The notes under the pieces: generated by a model | The model's input: only the letters and a program-made list of their open reading frames with translations | Database searches by the model: none | Told to the model about the DNA's origin: nothing | Translations under genes and position numbers: made by a program | Assembly: GCA_947632235.1 (NCBI GenBank) | Contig: CANROO010000004.1 | Span: forward strand, 1 to 36,246 | Length of the DNA: 36,246 nucleotides | Direction: 5' to 3' | Origin: an uncultured Clostridia bacterium | GTDB taxonomy: Bacteria > Bacillota > Clostridia > Lachnospirales > CAG-274 | Shown here: positions 1-9,018 of the stretch, piece after piece | Layout of the letters: the number at the start of each line of letters is the position of its first letter | Numbering within the stretch: position 1 is the first letter of the stretch

Positions 1-1450
1 CCTTTTCCGAATAGGGGCTTTTCCAGTCCTTTCCGCTTGTGGAGCGCACGCGCACCGTATAGGGTACATAAGTCTTAAGCTTGTCGCTGCCGAAGTTTGT
101 GATCTCTATTTCGGTCTTCTTGGTTTCAATGATGGGAGCTTCCTTGCCGTTTGAGCTTAAAAGCACCTCATAGCCGGAAATATTTACCTGAGCGTCCCAG
201 CTTATCTTAAACGCAGGGTCATCGCCCGCTGCAGTCTGAACTATCTGTATATTCTGAGGAATATTCAGATCAGGCTCGGGCACACGGCTTTCCATATTGT
301 TTACAAATTCGACCTCTGCGATGTCAACAAGGCTAGTGCTTGCGCCCGTTACCTTTATTGTTATCCTCTTTATGGCTATCTGCTTGCCAAGGTCGATAAC
401 TACTGTTCCGTCACTTTCTATCTTTGCCCTGTTTTCGCCTGCGGCATATGCGACAACAGTGAAAAGTCCGCCGAATCCGCCAATGCCCGAAGGTTCAAGC
501 GATGCGCTCTGCTCTGCGTCACCGATGACATATTCGGTAGTATTGCCATCTTCGTCTTCTATTGTTACTATACCGTCGGTAATAGTATTTTCGGAATTAA
601 CAGGAGGCTTTATAACTATACCGTCGGATTTCTTGTGTTCCTCGGGTATGGTCTCCGAATTTACATTGAGTGAAAGCTCAATGGGATTCTGAGGAGTTAT
701 CTCCGCTCCGTCCGAAGGCTTAAGCTGTACAAAGCTGTCAATGCTTTCGGTAAGGTCGCTTATGTTTCCCACTACCTCTGTGTTATCGCCCGTTTCGGGA
801 ACTATATTCTCGGGGGAGATAATATTCAGCTGTTGAGTTTCAACATTTCCGCCCTTGTTGAGAACGGCGTAAGTTATATCGGCAATGTTCACAACACCAT
901 CGTTGTTGAGGTCAGCCGTATCGGAATATGTACCAAGCGCTGCCGCCTCCGTAAGCGCCGCTACATCCTCATCGTCCACAGCTCCGTTGCTCAGCACATC
1001 GCCTATGGCAATTATGCCGTACTGAGCATTGTATTTATCATTTTTCTGACGGCTGTTGTTGAGCTCCAGCTTGGCTGTAACTCCCTTTTGAATATCCACT
1101 TTCTGAGTATACGGGATATATCCGTCAGATGTTATGGTAAGGTTATACTCGCCCACAGGCACGCCTGTTATCATACCCGACGCGGCATTTCCTACCTCGT
1201 TGCTTACAGCCTCTGTGCTGTATACGCCTGTGTCTAAATCATCAACAGGATCGAGCACAACATTGAATACATCTCCGGGTGCTTTAAAATCCATGTCAAT
1301 ATCCACACTGAAGCTGCTGAAATCCGACATACTTAAGGGCATTATGTCATATTCGCCCGCATATGCCGCACTTATGCCTGACTGCGCCGTGAATGAAAGC
1401 GCAAGAGCAAAGGCAAAAATTTTCTTAATGTTTTTTTGTCTGAGTCTCAT
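1..1450 (-). CDS. Secreted dockerin/FN3-domain surface protein (partial, C-terminus off the left edge)
   Basis: This frame is not in the ORF track because it runs off the window. It begins at an ATG behind a GGGAG ribosome site and stays open for 483 codons. The N-terminus is a signal peptide (positive residues, then FAFALALSF, cleavage near AYA). Around residues 90-130 is a PEGA/carboxypeptidase-regulatory-like beta domain (GVPVGEYNLTITSDGY). Around 147-205 are two dockerin-type calcium-loop segments (DLNNDGVVNIADI). Around 317-390 is a discoidin-like stretch (TVVIDLGKQIAIKRITIKV). From about 393 to the edge is a fibronectin III domain. It is probably a secreted polysaccharide-binding or degrading protein; any catalytic domain would lie in the missing part. 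The exact function is unknown. Confidence 0.8.
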   Translation of the reverse strand, partial: MRLRQKNIKKIFAFALALSFTAQSGISAAYAGEYDIMPLSMSDFSSFSVDIDMDFKAPGDVFNVVLDPVDDLDTGVYSTEAVSNEVGNAASGMITGVPVGEYNLTITSDGYIPYTQKVDIQKGVTAKLELNNSRQKNDKYNAQYGIIAIGDVLSNGAVDDEDVAALTEAAALGTYSDTADLNNDGVVNIADITYAVLNKGGNVETQQLNIISPENIVPETGDNTEVVGNISDLTESIDSFVQLKPSDGAEITPQNPIELSLNVNSETIPEEHKKSDGIVIKPPVNSENTITDGIVTIEDEDGNTTEYVIGDAEQSASLEPSGIGGFGGLFTVVAYAAGENRAKIESDGTVVIDLGKQIAIKRITIKVTGASTSLVDIAEVEFVNNMESRVPEPDLNIPQNIQIVQTAAGDDPAFKISWDAQVNISGYEVLLSSNGKEAPIIETKKTEIEITNFGSDKLKTYVPYTVRVRSTSGKDWKSPYSEK

Positions 1451-1528
1451 TTTTTTACTCCCTTCAGTTTATTTGACGACAAAGTTGTATGGGCAAATTA
1501 TACAGAAATCTTTGCGTCGCTTGATTAA

Positions 1529-1557
1529 ATTATAACAGTTCTTACAAAGACAGTCAA
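1529..1557 (-). promoter_or_regulatory. Sigma-A-type promoter of the dockerin/FN3 protein
   Basis: Minus strand TTGACT, a 17-base spacer and TATAAT lie about 80 bases upstream of the ATG at 1450. Both hexamers are near consensus and the spacing is ideal. Confidence 0.75.
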
Positions 1558-1606
1558 TTACTAAAAAAATAATTCACAAATATTTTACTCCATTTTCATT
1601 TAATAC

Positions 1607-1640
1607 AAAAAAAGCCCTCGGAGCGCTTTCCAAGGGCATT
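1607..1640 (-). terminator. Rho-independent terminator after the LysM-G5 gene
   Basis: On the minus strand GCCCTTGG and CCGAGGGC form an imperfect 8-bp stem followed by seven T. It lies about 25 bases after the stop of the LysM-G5 gene. Confidence 0.8.
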
Positions 1641-1665
1641 TTTGACATTTAAAACTGTTCATTTA

Positions 1666-2769
1666 TTACTCTTCGGAGTCTTCATCGTCGTTATCCGATG
1701 AAGGAACATAGGTTCCCACCTCTATTATCCTGTTCACAGCCTCCTTTGTGACGCGTTCGGTAAGCTGAGGTTCTCCCTTGCGTATACCGTTTACATAAGG
1801 TATCTTCTTGATGATTTCCTTAGTGCCTTCCACGCCCTCTTGTATCTCCCTGCTGTAGGACTCGGGCTGTGAGTTATTGTTTCTGGTTATGGTCTTATAA
1901 GGTATTTCTTCGGTGTCGGTCTCCCAGCTGTATGTCCTTATGGGAAGAACAGGCTCTTCCGAAATGAGCTTGAGCGTCTGACCCGGCTGAAGATTTGTCT
2001 TTGTCTGCTCTGTAACAGACGGATTTGCCTTAAGAAGTTCATCCTCGGTCATACCCGCTCTTGAAGCTATAAGTCCAAAGGTATCGCCCGAAACAACCGT
2101 GTAATTTCTTTCAACGCTATGAGTTGCGCTGAGAAGCTTGACGGCGTCTTCAACAGAGCTTACCTTGGTATTCTCTACAAATATCGTGCCGGTATTTATC
2201 TTTATGGCAAACTCGGGCTGAGCGGTGCCTTCAGGCACTTTGTAATTGTCGAGAACGGTTTGGAGCGCCTGTCTGGCGGACTCAATATTTGAAACTACGC
2301 AGAACTCCTTGTCTTCCACAAGTATTGTGACTGCCTCGCGGTTATATCCAACTATGGAACACACCTTTGCTACCACCTGCTCGGAATTTTCGGACTTTTT
2401 GAATAAGCCCGAAGCAGACCTAAGACTCAGTGTGTCCGTAATTTCTATATTGTTGCCTATCTCCTGTTTAAGCTTGGCAAGCACCATATTGTTAAGCTCC
2501 GTTTCGGTGGCTGATGTATCTTTTATATATCCTACCACCTCGCCATTCACCATTACGGCAAGAACCCTCTGACCCGATATAAAAAACACCGCGGCGCACA
2601 AAAGAGCAAGCACAAGGAGCATAAAAATAATGGGTCTGGGATTATATTTCTTTCTGCGTTTTCTCATATAAACGCTGTTATCTTTCATATTGCTCGGATG
2701 AAGAGGGAAAAGCAAGGGTTTAGAGTTTTTCTCTCTTATTTTGAGCTGTCTGTTGTTTCTTGGGGGCAC
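1666..2769 (-). CDS. LysM and G5 domain membrane-anchored cell-wall protein
   Basis: Residue positions use the GTG start at 2769. A basic cytoplasmic N-terminus (MRKRRKKYNPRP) precedes one membrane helix at about 45-66. A LysM peptidoglycan-binding domain follows at about 221-268 (NYTVVSGDTFGLIASRAGM), then a G5 domain at about 275-352 and an acidic tail. No catalytic domain such as RpfB/3D or M23 is visible, so it looks like a peptidoglycan-bound accessory protein. The ORF track starts at TTG 2844, which overlaps the -35 box. The GTG at 2769 has AGGAG seven bases upstream and is preferred. It follows dnaX but has its own promoter. Confidence 0.8.
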   Translation of the reverse strand: MPPRNNRQLKIREKNSKPLLFPLHPSNMKDNSVYMRKRRKKYNPRPIIFMLLVLALLCAAVFFISGQRVLAVMVNGEVVGYIKDTSATETELNNMVLAKLKQEIGNNIEITDTLSLRSASGLFKKSENSEQVVAKVCSIVGYNREAVTILVEDKEFCVVSNIESARQALQTVLDNYKVPEGTAQPEFAIKINTGTIFVENTKVSSVEDAVKLLSATHSVERNYTVVSGDTFGLIASRAGMTEDELLKANPSVTEQTKTNLQPGQTLKLISEEPVLPIRTYSWETDTEEIPYKTITRNNNSQPESYSREIQEGVEGTKEIIKKIPYVNGIRKGEPQLTERVTKEAVNRIIEVGTYVPSSDNDDEDSEE

Positions 2770-2815
2770 GATACCACTCCTATCTGTTTCGTCACGGCAA
2801 AAGCCGTTCAGTAAA

Positions 2816-2844
2816 AGTATAATTGAAATCACATTCAAAAGCAA
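2816..2844 (-). promoter_or_regulatory. Promoter of the LysM-G5 gene
   Basis: Minus strand TTGCTT, 17 bases, TATACT. A short CGGCTTTTGCCG hairpin sits in the leader before the GTG start. The -35 box is weak and the -10 box is good. Confidence 0.5.
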
Positions 2845-2870
2845 GCATAAAATAATTACAAATTAATTAA

Positions 2871-4490
2871 CTAATCTTCAAACTCCACAATGTCGCCGAA
2901 CACCTTTACAAAGTCCTCTTTTGTAAAACTTTCTATCTCTGGATCCTTTGCGCCGTATTTTTCGGCATGGCGTATGTTGTATTTTTCTTCCGTCATGACA
3001 TTTACATCAAAACTTTTTTCAAAGTAATTTTCAAGTCTTTCCTTTATTTCGTCAATGTGATTTTCTATCACGCGCAATGCGCCGTTATTGACGGTGACAA
3101 GAGTTAAAAAACCGTCCTCCAGATAGGCGGGTCTTGTCTGTACGGCAACAATTGATTTTATTATCTTTGCATCTATACTTTTTACAAACCTGTTCCAGCC
3201 CGTTATAACCTTCTTTATATCCTCGGGAACTGCCTTTTCTATCACAACTGGTTGTTCGCTCTCTTCTGCTTTTTTGCCTTCTTCGGTTTTGGGAAGCGTA
3301 TCAGCAACAAACTCCGCCGCACTCTCTCTTACGGGAATGCCGTCGGCAAGCTGTTTTTCTATGTTCTTAAGTCTTTTGTCAACACTGCCCAGATCATACA
3401 ATGTAGTGGGAGAACAGCACTTAAGCACGCAGACTTCAAGAAGTATGCGCGGATTAGCGCTGAATTTGATGCTGTTTGCAAGCTCTGAAAAAGAAGCTAT
3501 GAGGCTTAACGCATAGTCATAGCCCACAGCTTCGCCTTGAAGTCTGAGCCTGTCCACATAGGACCTTGAATAATTGAGCGCCTTTGTGTCGCCATGAGTG
3601 GAAACAGCCAGAAGTATATTGCGCAGATGAATTATCATATCGGCTGTAAATCTGCTTATATCTCTACCCTGGAGCACAACTCTGTCAATTATGTCCATAC
3701 ACTTTCCGCCGTCGTTATTGTTCATGGCATCCGTAAGCTCAAAGAACACCGACCTGTCCACGGAGCCTGTTATTTCGGTCACTCTGTCAAGCGTCACTTT
3801 GCTGTCCGTATAGAAGCTTATGCACTGGTCGAGTATGCTCAAAGCATCTCTCATTGCGCCGTCGGATATATCGGCAATGTATTCTATTGCGTCATCGGCA
3901 ACATCCGCGCCTTCCTCAGCCATATAATCCTTCAGCACCTTGACCATTGTCTGCTTGTCTATCCTGTGGAAATCAAAGCGCTGACATCTCGAAAGCACTG
4001 TGACGGGCATTTTCTGAGGGTCGGTAGTGGCAAGTATGAACACAACATACTCGGGCGGTTCCTCCAGAGTTTTTAAAAGAGCGTTGAACGCGCCGGAGGA
4101 AAGCATATGCACCTCGTCAATTATGTATACCTTGTAACGGCAATCCGTAGGAGGATATTTGACCTCCTCTATTATATCCCTCACATTATCGACGCCGTTG
4201 TTGCTGGCAGCGTCTATCTCTATGACATTCACATTCCTGCCCTGCATTATGGAGGTGCAGGTGTCACAGCTGTTACATGGCTTAGTACCCTCGCCCTCGC
4301 AGTTTATGGCTCTTGCAAATATCTTTGCCGTGGTGGTCTTGCCCGTACCTCTTGTGCCGCAGAAAAGATAAGCATGGTTTATTCTGTTGTTTTCTATCTG
4401 ATTGCACAGCGTCCTTATGATATGGTCCTGTCCTGCCACATCCTCGAAGCGCTGCGGTCTGAGTCGCCTGTAAAGCGCCTGATAAGCCAT
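2871..4490 (-). CDS. dnaX: DNA polymerase III subunit gamma/tau
   Basis: This is the clamp-loader ATPase of the replicative polymerase. The 539-residue protein has the AAA+ Walker A GTRGTGKT near residue 45 and a four-cysteine zinc module at about 63-78 (CNSCDTC). It also has Walker B IIDEVHML, sensor 1 FILATTDPQKMP and the SRC arginine-finger region. A shorter, divergent C-terminal tau-like region follows a charged linker at about 390-420. The ATG has AGGAGG upstream and lies 11 bases after the DUF1189 gene, so the two are probably co-transcribed. In many Firmicutes dnaX directly precedes ybaB and recR; here those two genes are on the other strand about 3.5 kb away. I see no slippery frameshift signal that I would defend. 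Confidence 0.96.
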   Translation of the reverse strand: MAYQALYRRLRPQRFEDVAGQDHIIRTLCNQIENNRINHAYLFCGTRGTGKTTTAKIFARAINCEGEGTKPCNSCDTCTSIMQGRNVNVIEIDAASNNGVDNVRDIIEEVKYPPTDCRYKVYIIDEVHMLSSGAFNALLKTLEEPPEYVVFILATTDPQKMPVTVLSRCQRFDFHRIDKQTMVKVLKDYMAEEGADVADDAIEYIADISDGAMRDALSILDQCISFYTDSKVTLDRVTEITGSVDRSVFFELTDAMNNNDGGKCMDIIDRVVLQGRDISRFTADMIIHLRNILLAVSTHGDTKALNYSRSYVDRLRLQGEAVGYDYALSLIASFSELANSIKFSANPRILLEVCVLKCCSPTTLYDLGSVDKRLKNIEKQLADGIPVRESAAEFVADTLPKTEEGKKAEESEQPVVIEKAVPEDIKKVITGWNRFVKSIDAKIIKSIVAVQTRPAYLEDGFLTLVTVNNGALRVIENHIDEIKERLENYFEKSFDVNVMTEEKYNIRHAEKYGAKDPEIESFTKEDFVKVFGDIVEFED

Positions 4491-4501
4491 ATTTATTCCT
4501 C

Positions 4502-5272
4502 CTACAGCTCGGCAAGAATAATTGCCTCCTGTTTTTTGATGTTTTTAAGTCCCAGATATATATATGTAATCTGAAGTCCCCAGTAAACTATGAATGTACT
4601 CATTCCTGCAATGCCTATAATAAGCATGAGCAGGGCAGGGAATGTTCTGGCATATATCGAAAGCTTGAAAGCGCCCGAAAATCTCATGTCGGCATGTATA
4701 AATATCGAATTTATGCACATTGTTATAAGCGAAAGAATGAGAAGCGAAAAAAGTGTGCCTATGCATATTCCTATAAGATTTGTAACTGCATATATGACAA
4801 ACAGAGCAAGCTTCATTCTTTTGCTTGAAAAAAGCTCCACAAGCCCTTGTTTATCAAAGCTTTTATCGCTGAATTGGCTGAATTCGATTACATTTTTCTG
4901 AATATTGTTGCCTATTATAAGCTTATCGCTGTCGGCGAGAAGATAGCTTGTAAGCCCCGTTGTGTCGATATTGTTTACATCCTCGTTGTTGTCGATGTAT
5001 ATTTTTACGCCCATCATTTCATCGTAAAAATCTATGCTTTCACAGCTCAGCTTTCCGTTCTTTATGGAAAACTCGGGAACATTGTCGCGTATGAGTCCCG
5101 ATATGCCCCCTATCCTGTAATAGCCCACGGCAACGGGAAGCTGAGAGATCATGCAGACAAGCAGTGAAAACACAACTATATAGCCCGCTGTCCTGCCCGT
5201 GCTCAGAAGCATAAGCCTGGGATATTCCTTGAATTTATATATTGCCGTCATCATCTGTTTAAAAAAGCTCAT
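4502..5272 (-). CDS. DUF1189-family integral membrane protein
   Basis: This 256-residue protein has one membrane segment near residues 29-50 and a cluster of hydrophobic segments from about 150 to 240. An extracytoplasmic domain of roughly 100 residues lies between them (GGISGLIRDNVPEFSIKNG). That layout and the N-terminal MSFFKQMMTAIYKFKEY match the DUF1189 family of Gram-positive membrane proteins, whose function is not known. It lies between the GH26-like gene and dnaX with an 11-base gap to dnaX. Confidence 0.72.
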   Translation of the reverse strand: MSFFKQMMTAIYKFKEYPRLMLLSTGRTAGYIVVFSLLVCMISQLPVAVGYYRIGGISGLIRDNVPEFSIKNGKLSCESIDFYDEMMGVKIYIDNNEDVNNIDTTGLTSYLLADSDKLIIGNNIQKNVIEFSQFSDKSFDKQGLVELFSSKRMKLALFVIYAVTNLIGICIGTLFSLLILSLITMCINSIFIHADMRFSGAFKLSIYARTFPALLMLIIGIAGMSTFIVYWGLQITYIYLGLKNIKKQEAIILAEL

Positions 5273-5326
5273 ATTGCCCTCCGTAAAAATAACTTTATTA
5301 TATTATATAATAATATATCATATTTT

Positions 5327-6376
5327 TTAATATTTTACAAATATCTTTCTTTCGGATTTATTAAATCCTCCCGCCCGTATCCTGCAGAAACCGCTGTTGA
5401 CATAGCTGTGCTCCAGAGAAAGCCTTTCCGCAGTGTCATTTGCCACAAGCACGCTGTCATTTGAAGCATATGCCACATAGGGCGTTCTGCTCCAGTATCT
5501 GTCGCCCGAAAGCATATTGACGCACTCGCAGAGAGTGTTTGCAAGCATACCGTTTTCGGTTATCCTGTAATTACAGCTTACCGTGCCGTCATGCTCTTCG
5601 ATACGGCTTATATAGTTTACCGCTCCCACGTTGCTGTGATCAGCGGCGAGGGAATAAAGCTTCTTTATTTCGTCCGAGGCCTCCTCATAGAGATAACAGC
5701 AGCCGTCTATTGTGAAGTTTGGCACGCTTATATTGAGCATTACCGCCTTGTCCTTGAAGTAGGCGCACTTGCCTGCGGCGTTTTCGTATTCGGAGGCGAT
5801 GTTATTGTTTTTTGCGCTCTCCTTAATATCTATGGCTACCCAGTCCACATATCTTTCATCGGGGAAGGAAAAGCTCATATCATCCGAGTCTATGCCGTAA
5901 ACAAGGGCAGTCTTGGGCGCAAGCTCCCTGAATGTCCTCGCACAGAACTCATATGTGTGCCTGTCCTCTGTCTTAAGCTCCGCAAGCATGGGAATATCCA
6001 GATCTCCGCAGACCTTTGCAATGTCGCGCGCACGGCTTATGTCACAGCCGTCTTCGGTTATAATAAAGGGTATCTTGCCCTTGGCGTAGGTATTTATGAC
6101 CTCGGAGGAAGGAAAATCGCCCGAGGACGGCACAAGGCTTATATAAATATCGTTTCGTATACCCGTTTTTTTCTCAAAAACATCTATATCCGAATAAAGA
6201 GTTTCCTCGTGTATATACGCTCCCTTCAGGCATTTTTCGCCCTCGAGAGGGGCCTTCTGCCTTTCGGTGCGTATATAGATCTGATAAGGCTCATACACCG
6301 GCTTGGGCTTTGCGGTCTCTTCCGTATTTGCCGAGCCCAAAAGGCCGAATAAAAGCGCAAGGACAATAAGCTTCAA
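5327..6376 (-). CDS. Secreted GH26-like (beta-mannanase-fold) protein, probably catalytically degenerate
   Basis: The preferred start is the TTG at 6376. It overlaps the recU stop as TTGA and has GGGAGG seven bases upstream, implying translational coupling. It yields a 349-residue protein beginning with a hydrophobic signal (KLIVLALLFGLLG). The body resembles GH26-type TIM-barrel proteins: an opening LKGAYI followed by a strand-helix series, ITEDG, a region like the acid/base strand (IPMLAELKTED) and YVDWVAIDI. The usual acid/base motif (S/A-E-M-N) is not intact, so activity is doubtful. The gene is unusual inside a recombination/replication run. Fold assignment is by eye only. Confidence 0.6.
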   Translation of the reverse strand: MKLIVLALLFGLLGSANTEETAKPKPVYEPYQIYIRTERQKAPLEGEKCLKGAYIHEETLYSDIDVFEKKTGIRNDIYISLVPSSGDFPSSEVINTYAKGKIPFIITEDGCDISRARDIAKVCGDLDIPMLAELKTEDRHTYEFCARTFRELAPKTALVYGIDSDDMSFSFPDERYVDWVAIDIKESAKNNNIASEYENAAGKCAYFKDKAVMLNISVPNFTIDGCCYLYEEASDEIKKLYSLAADHSNVGAVNYISRIEEHDGTVSCNYRITENGMLANTLCECVNMLSGDRYWSRTPYVAYASNDSVLVANDTAERLSLEHSYVNSGFCRIRAGGFNKSERKIFVKY

Positions 6377-6909
6377 TTCTTTTCCTCCCTGAGATAAGTA
6401 TTTATTGCCTCCAGATAATGCACGGGACACCCGTTTTTATTGCTCACCATATATCTTTTTTCAAAGGCGGAATACGGCACGGACTTGCGTCCGCCGTTCT
6501 GCGCCTCCCTCCAGTATTTTTCCATGACCTCGAAGGGGAGGAAATAATATTCCTCCTCATCTGCGCAGTGGACAAGCAGAAAGGCTACACCGCCCTGTCT
6601 CTGGAAATGCTCCATAAATTCCACCTGATGGGCGTGTATATTCTGCAGAGGGAGCCTGCCCTGCTTTGTTTCCTTGGCGTCAAAGCAAATGGGTATACCC
6701 TGTGCGGCGCCTATGTAGTCTATTGTAGACTTCCGGTCAAAGTAGGCAAGAGTGATGACATTTTTGCCCTTGTCCAAGTTTATAGGAGTTATAGGCGTCG
6801 GTATCTTCTGTATTATTGCCAGACCCCTCTCCTTATATACATTGTTTGTCATATTTATCATTTCCTCGAAGCTGCTTCCGCGCAGTCCTCTTGAATTCCA
6901 GTAGCCCAT
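6373..6909 (-). CDS. recU: Holliday junction resolvase RecU
   Basis: RecU cleaves Holliday junctions during recombination repair and chromosome segregation in Firmicutes. The 178-residue protein shows the family signatures in order: N-terminal SRGLRGSSFEEMIN, the KIPTPI segment, the nuclease core STIDYIG...CFDAKETK with the acidic/lysine catalytic set, LQNIHAHQ, and the C-terminal GGRKSVPYSAFE. It is shorter at the N-terminus than the Bacillus protein. It begins two bases after the queG stop behind a GGGAG site and overlaps the next gene by four bases. The classical partner ponA (PBP1) is 20 kb away. Confidence 0.92.
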   Translation of the reverse strand: MGYWNSRGLRGSSFEEMINMTNNVYKERGLAIIQKIPTPITPINLDKGKNVITLAYFDRKSTIDYIGAAQGIPICFDAKETKQGRLPLQNIHAHQVEFMEHFQRQGGVAFLLVHCADEEEYYFLPFEVMEKYWREAQNGGRKSVPYSAFEKRYMVSNKNGCPVHYLEAINTYLREEKN

Positions 6910-6911
6910 AA

Positions 6912-7889
6912 CTATTGCTCCCTTATTTTCAAAACGGCATATTCCGCCGCAGACCTAAGCTGTTCGGACGGACTTGTCAAAAAGCGCGAGGCAAGCTCAA
7001 CGCCTCTTTCATCTCCCATATTTCCGAGGACCGCAAGGGCGTTTCTTTTAATCACGCTCCTGCCCCTCCAGCCCGCGGCCGTTCTGCCGTAAGTATTCAT
7101 AAACTCTTTTTCCGTCATGTCAAGAAGCTTTTCTATGTCGGGACAGGCGTATTCGCTTTCACCCTCCTTATATACTGCGTTATGCGGACACACCCTCTGG
7201 CACACATCACAGCCGTATATCGAACATCCCATTGCCGAATATTCATCATATGTAAGTGCGCCTTTTTTCTGAGTGATGTAGGAAATACATTTTGTATGCT
7301 CGCACCTGCCGTCATCAAGCGCCGAGTTGGGACATGCCTTAACGCACTTGTCACACTCACCGCACATATCGGCATAAGCCGTGTTCTTATGCCCTGCCGT
7401 AAAATCTGCATCCGTAAGCATATAGCCTATAAAAAACATACCTCCTATATCCTTGTTTATAATGCTTCCGTTCCTTCCCCGTATGCCGAGGGCGCACCTT
7501 TCGGCAACAGCCCTGTCCGAAAGAGGTCCAGTATCCGTGAATATCATGGCGTTATGAGAGGGTATGAGCTCCGCGCGGAGCCTTTCAAGCTTTTCTTTTA
7601 TGATAATATGATAATCCGTGCCCACGGCGCCCGAGGATATTTTTCCCCTCAGCCTGCCGTCATTTATAGGCTTATACACAGTGTTGTAGGAAAGACCTAT
7701 GCAGACTATGCTTTTTGCCTCGGGCATGGTGAGAAGAGGCTCCGTGCGCCTTTCAACGCTGAAGCTTACAAAGGGCACGCTCCTGCCCTCAAGCTCGGCC
7801 TTAAGCTCCGTAAAGCTTTCCGCTCCGCCCGCTCCGGCAATGATATTCTCTTTTTTTGCAAAGGCCTGCATATCCTCATATAAACTCAT
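6912..7889 (-). CDS. queG: Epoxyqueuosine reductase-like iron-sulfur protein
   Basis: QueG is the cobalamin-dependent enzyme that reduces epoxyqueuosine to queuosine in tRNA. The 325-residue protein has the N-terminal DUF1730 region and the SDRAVAE segment. It then has two 4Fe-4S clusters (CGECDKCVKACP and CDVCQRVCP with nearby cysteines) and a short HEAT-like C-terminus (RSAAEYAVLKIRE). It is somewhat shorter than the usual 370-390 residues. It is the first gene of the minus-strand run and has its own promoter. I see no other queuosine gene in the window, so a QueG paralogue with another role cannot be excluded. Confidence 0.85.
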   Translation of the reverse strand: MSLYEDMQAFAKKENIIAGAGGAESFTELKAELEGRSVPFVSFSVERRTEPLLTMPEAKSIVCIGLSYNTVYKPINDGRLRGKISSGAVGTDYHIIIKEKLERLRAELIPSHNAMIFTDTGPLSDRAVAERCALGIRGRNGSIINKDIGGMFFIGYMLTDADFTAGHKNTAYADMCGECDKCVKACPNSALDDGRCEHTKCISYITQKKGALTYDEYSAMGCSIYGCDVCQRVCPHNAVYKEGESEYACPDIEKLLDMTEKEFMNTYGRTAAGWRGRSVIKRNALAVLGNMGDERGVELASRFLTSPSEQLRSAAEYAVLKIREQ

Positions 7890-7920
7890 GGCTTTTCCTC
7901 TTGAAGACTATATTTATTTA

Positions 7921-7948
7921 ATTTTAACACATTTTTGCAAAAAGTAAA
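7921..7948 (-). promoter_or_regulatory. Promoter of the queG-recU run
   Basis: Minus strand TTTACT, 16 bases, TAAAAT, about 30 bases before the queG ATG. The leader is too short for a riboswitch. Confidence 0.5.
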
Positions 7949-7977
7949 ATAGCATAAAGCTTATTTTGTTAAATCTA

Positions 7978-8006
7978 TTGATATTTTTAACATATTATTG
8001 TATAAT
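7978..8006 (+). promoter_or_regulatory. Promoter of ybaB-recR
   Basis: TTGATA, exactly 17 bases, then consensus TATAAT, ending 36 bases before the ybaB ATG. It is divergent from the queG promoter. Confidence 0.8.
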
Positions 8007-8042
8007 AATAAGCAAATTAATTCAGATTTGGAGGACAGAAAT

Positions 8043-8390
8043 ATGGCAAAAGGCGGATACGGCGGAATGGGAGGCTTCGGCGGAATGAATATGAACAATA
8101 TCATGAAGCAGGCTCAGAAGATGCAGAAGCAGATGGAACAGGCTCAGCAGGACCTCGAAGCAAAGGAATTTGAGGTGACGAGCGGAGGCGGAGCAATAAA
8201 GGTGGTCATTACGGGCAAGAAGGTAATAAAATCGATAGAGATAAGCCCGGATGTTGTGGATCCCGATGATGTTGAGATGCTCCAGGACCTCGTTATGGCG
8301 GCTGTGAACGAAGCGATACGCCAAGCAGACGAGGCGGCAACAAACGCCATGGGCGGTATAGCAGGCGGTCTGGGCGGAGGACTTTTCTAG
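8043..8390 (+). CDS. ybaB: YbaB/EbfC-family nucleoid-associated protein
   Basis: This small dimeric DNA-binding protein has glycine/methionine-rich ends ([11 protein letters not shown] and [12 protein letters not shown]) and the core [11 protein letters not shown]...[15 protein letters not shown]. It has 115 residues from the ATG at 8043, which has GGAGG eight bases upstream; the track's earlier start at 7998 overlaps the promoter. It is followed 12 bases later by recR, the standard neighbour, consistent with a role near recombination or replication. Confidence 0.93.
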   Translation: MAKGGYGGMGGFGGMNMNNIMKQAQKMQKQMEQAQQDLEAKEFEVTSGGGAIKVVITGKKVIKSIEISPDVVDPDDVEMLQDLVMAAVNEAIRQADEAATNAMGGIAGGLGGGLF

Positions 8391-8402
8391 GAGATAGATA
8401 CT

Positions 8403-8999
8403 ATGAATTACTACGGTGAATCTGTCGCAAAGCTTATAGAGCACCTTTCAAGGCTTCCCGGCATAGGCGGTAAGTCCGCGCAGAGGCTTGCCTTCCACAT
8501 AATAAATATGCCCAAGGAGGAGGCAGAGGCTCTTGCCGAGAGCATAACAAAGGCAAAAAATGAAGTGAAATACTGCTCCGTATGCTGTAACCTCACCGAC
8601 AGCGATCCCTGCGCGGTATGTTCAAGCGCAAAGCGCAGGCGCGACACCATAATGGTGGTGGAAAACCCGAGGGATATGGCGGCATACGAAAAGACAAAGG
8701 GCTATGACGGGCTTTATCACATACTCCACGGCGCAATAGCCATGACAAAGGGAATAGGCCCCGAGGACATAAAGATAAGGGAGCTTGTGAACCGTCTTGA
8801 CGAAAGTGTGAAGGAGGTCATAATAGCCACCAACCCCACCGTTGAGGGCGATGTGACGGCAGTGTATATAAGCAAGCTCCTGAAACCGCTCGGTATAAAG
8901 GTGACAAGGATAGCGAACGGCGTGCCTGTGGGAAGCGACCTTGAATATATAGACGAGGTGACGCTTTCAAGAGCGCTCGAGGGCAGAAGCGAGATGTAA
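8403..8999 (+). CDS. recR: Recombination mediator RecR
   Basis: RecR works with RecO/RecF to load RecA on gapped DNA. The 198-residue protein has the helix-hairpin-helix [18 protein letters not shown] near residue 20, a four-cysteine zinc finger ([16 protein letters not shown]) and a Toprim domain ([14 protein letters not shown]...NPTVEGD). The C-terminal segment is [18 protein letters not shown]. Length and order are canonical. It has an AGGAG site just upstream and is co-directional with ybaB and thyX. Confidence 0.97.
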   Translation: MNYYGESVAKLIEHLSRLPGIGGKSAQRLAFHIINMPKEEAEALAESITKAKNEVKYCSVCCNLTDSDPCAVCSSAKRRRDTIMVVENPRDMAAYEKTKGYDGLYHILHGAIAMTKGIGPEDIKIRELVNRLDESVKEVIIATNPTVEGDVTAVYISKLLKPLGIKVTRIANGVPVGSDLEYIDEVTLSRALEGRSEM

Positions 9000-9018
9000 A
9001 ATACGAAAGGAAAACAAA

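Noticed and set aside
5591-6352. 253-residue plus-strand frame opposite the GH26-like gene
   Set aside because: No start signal or family match; the minus-strand frame has signal peptide, coupling and fold features.
6915-7883. 322-residue plus-strand reading frame across queG
   Set aside because: It lies wholly opposite queG, has no ribosome site or recognisable domain, and its amino-acid content is that of an antisense shadow.
7890-8042. PreQ1 or other riboswitch upstream of queG
   Set aside because: The leader is only about 30 bases and has no supporting hairpin or aptamer sequence.
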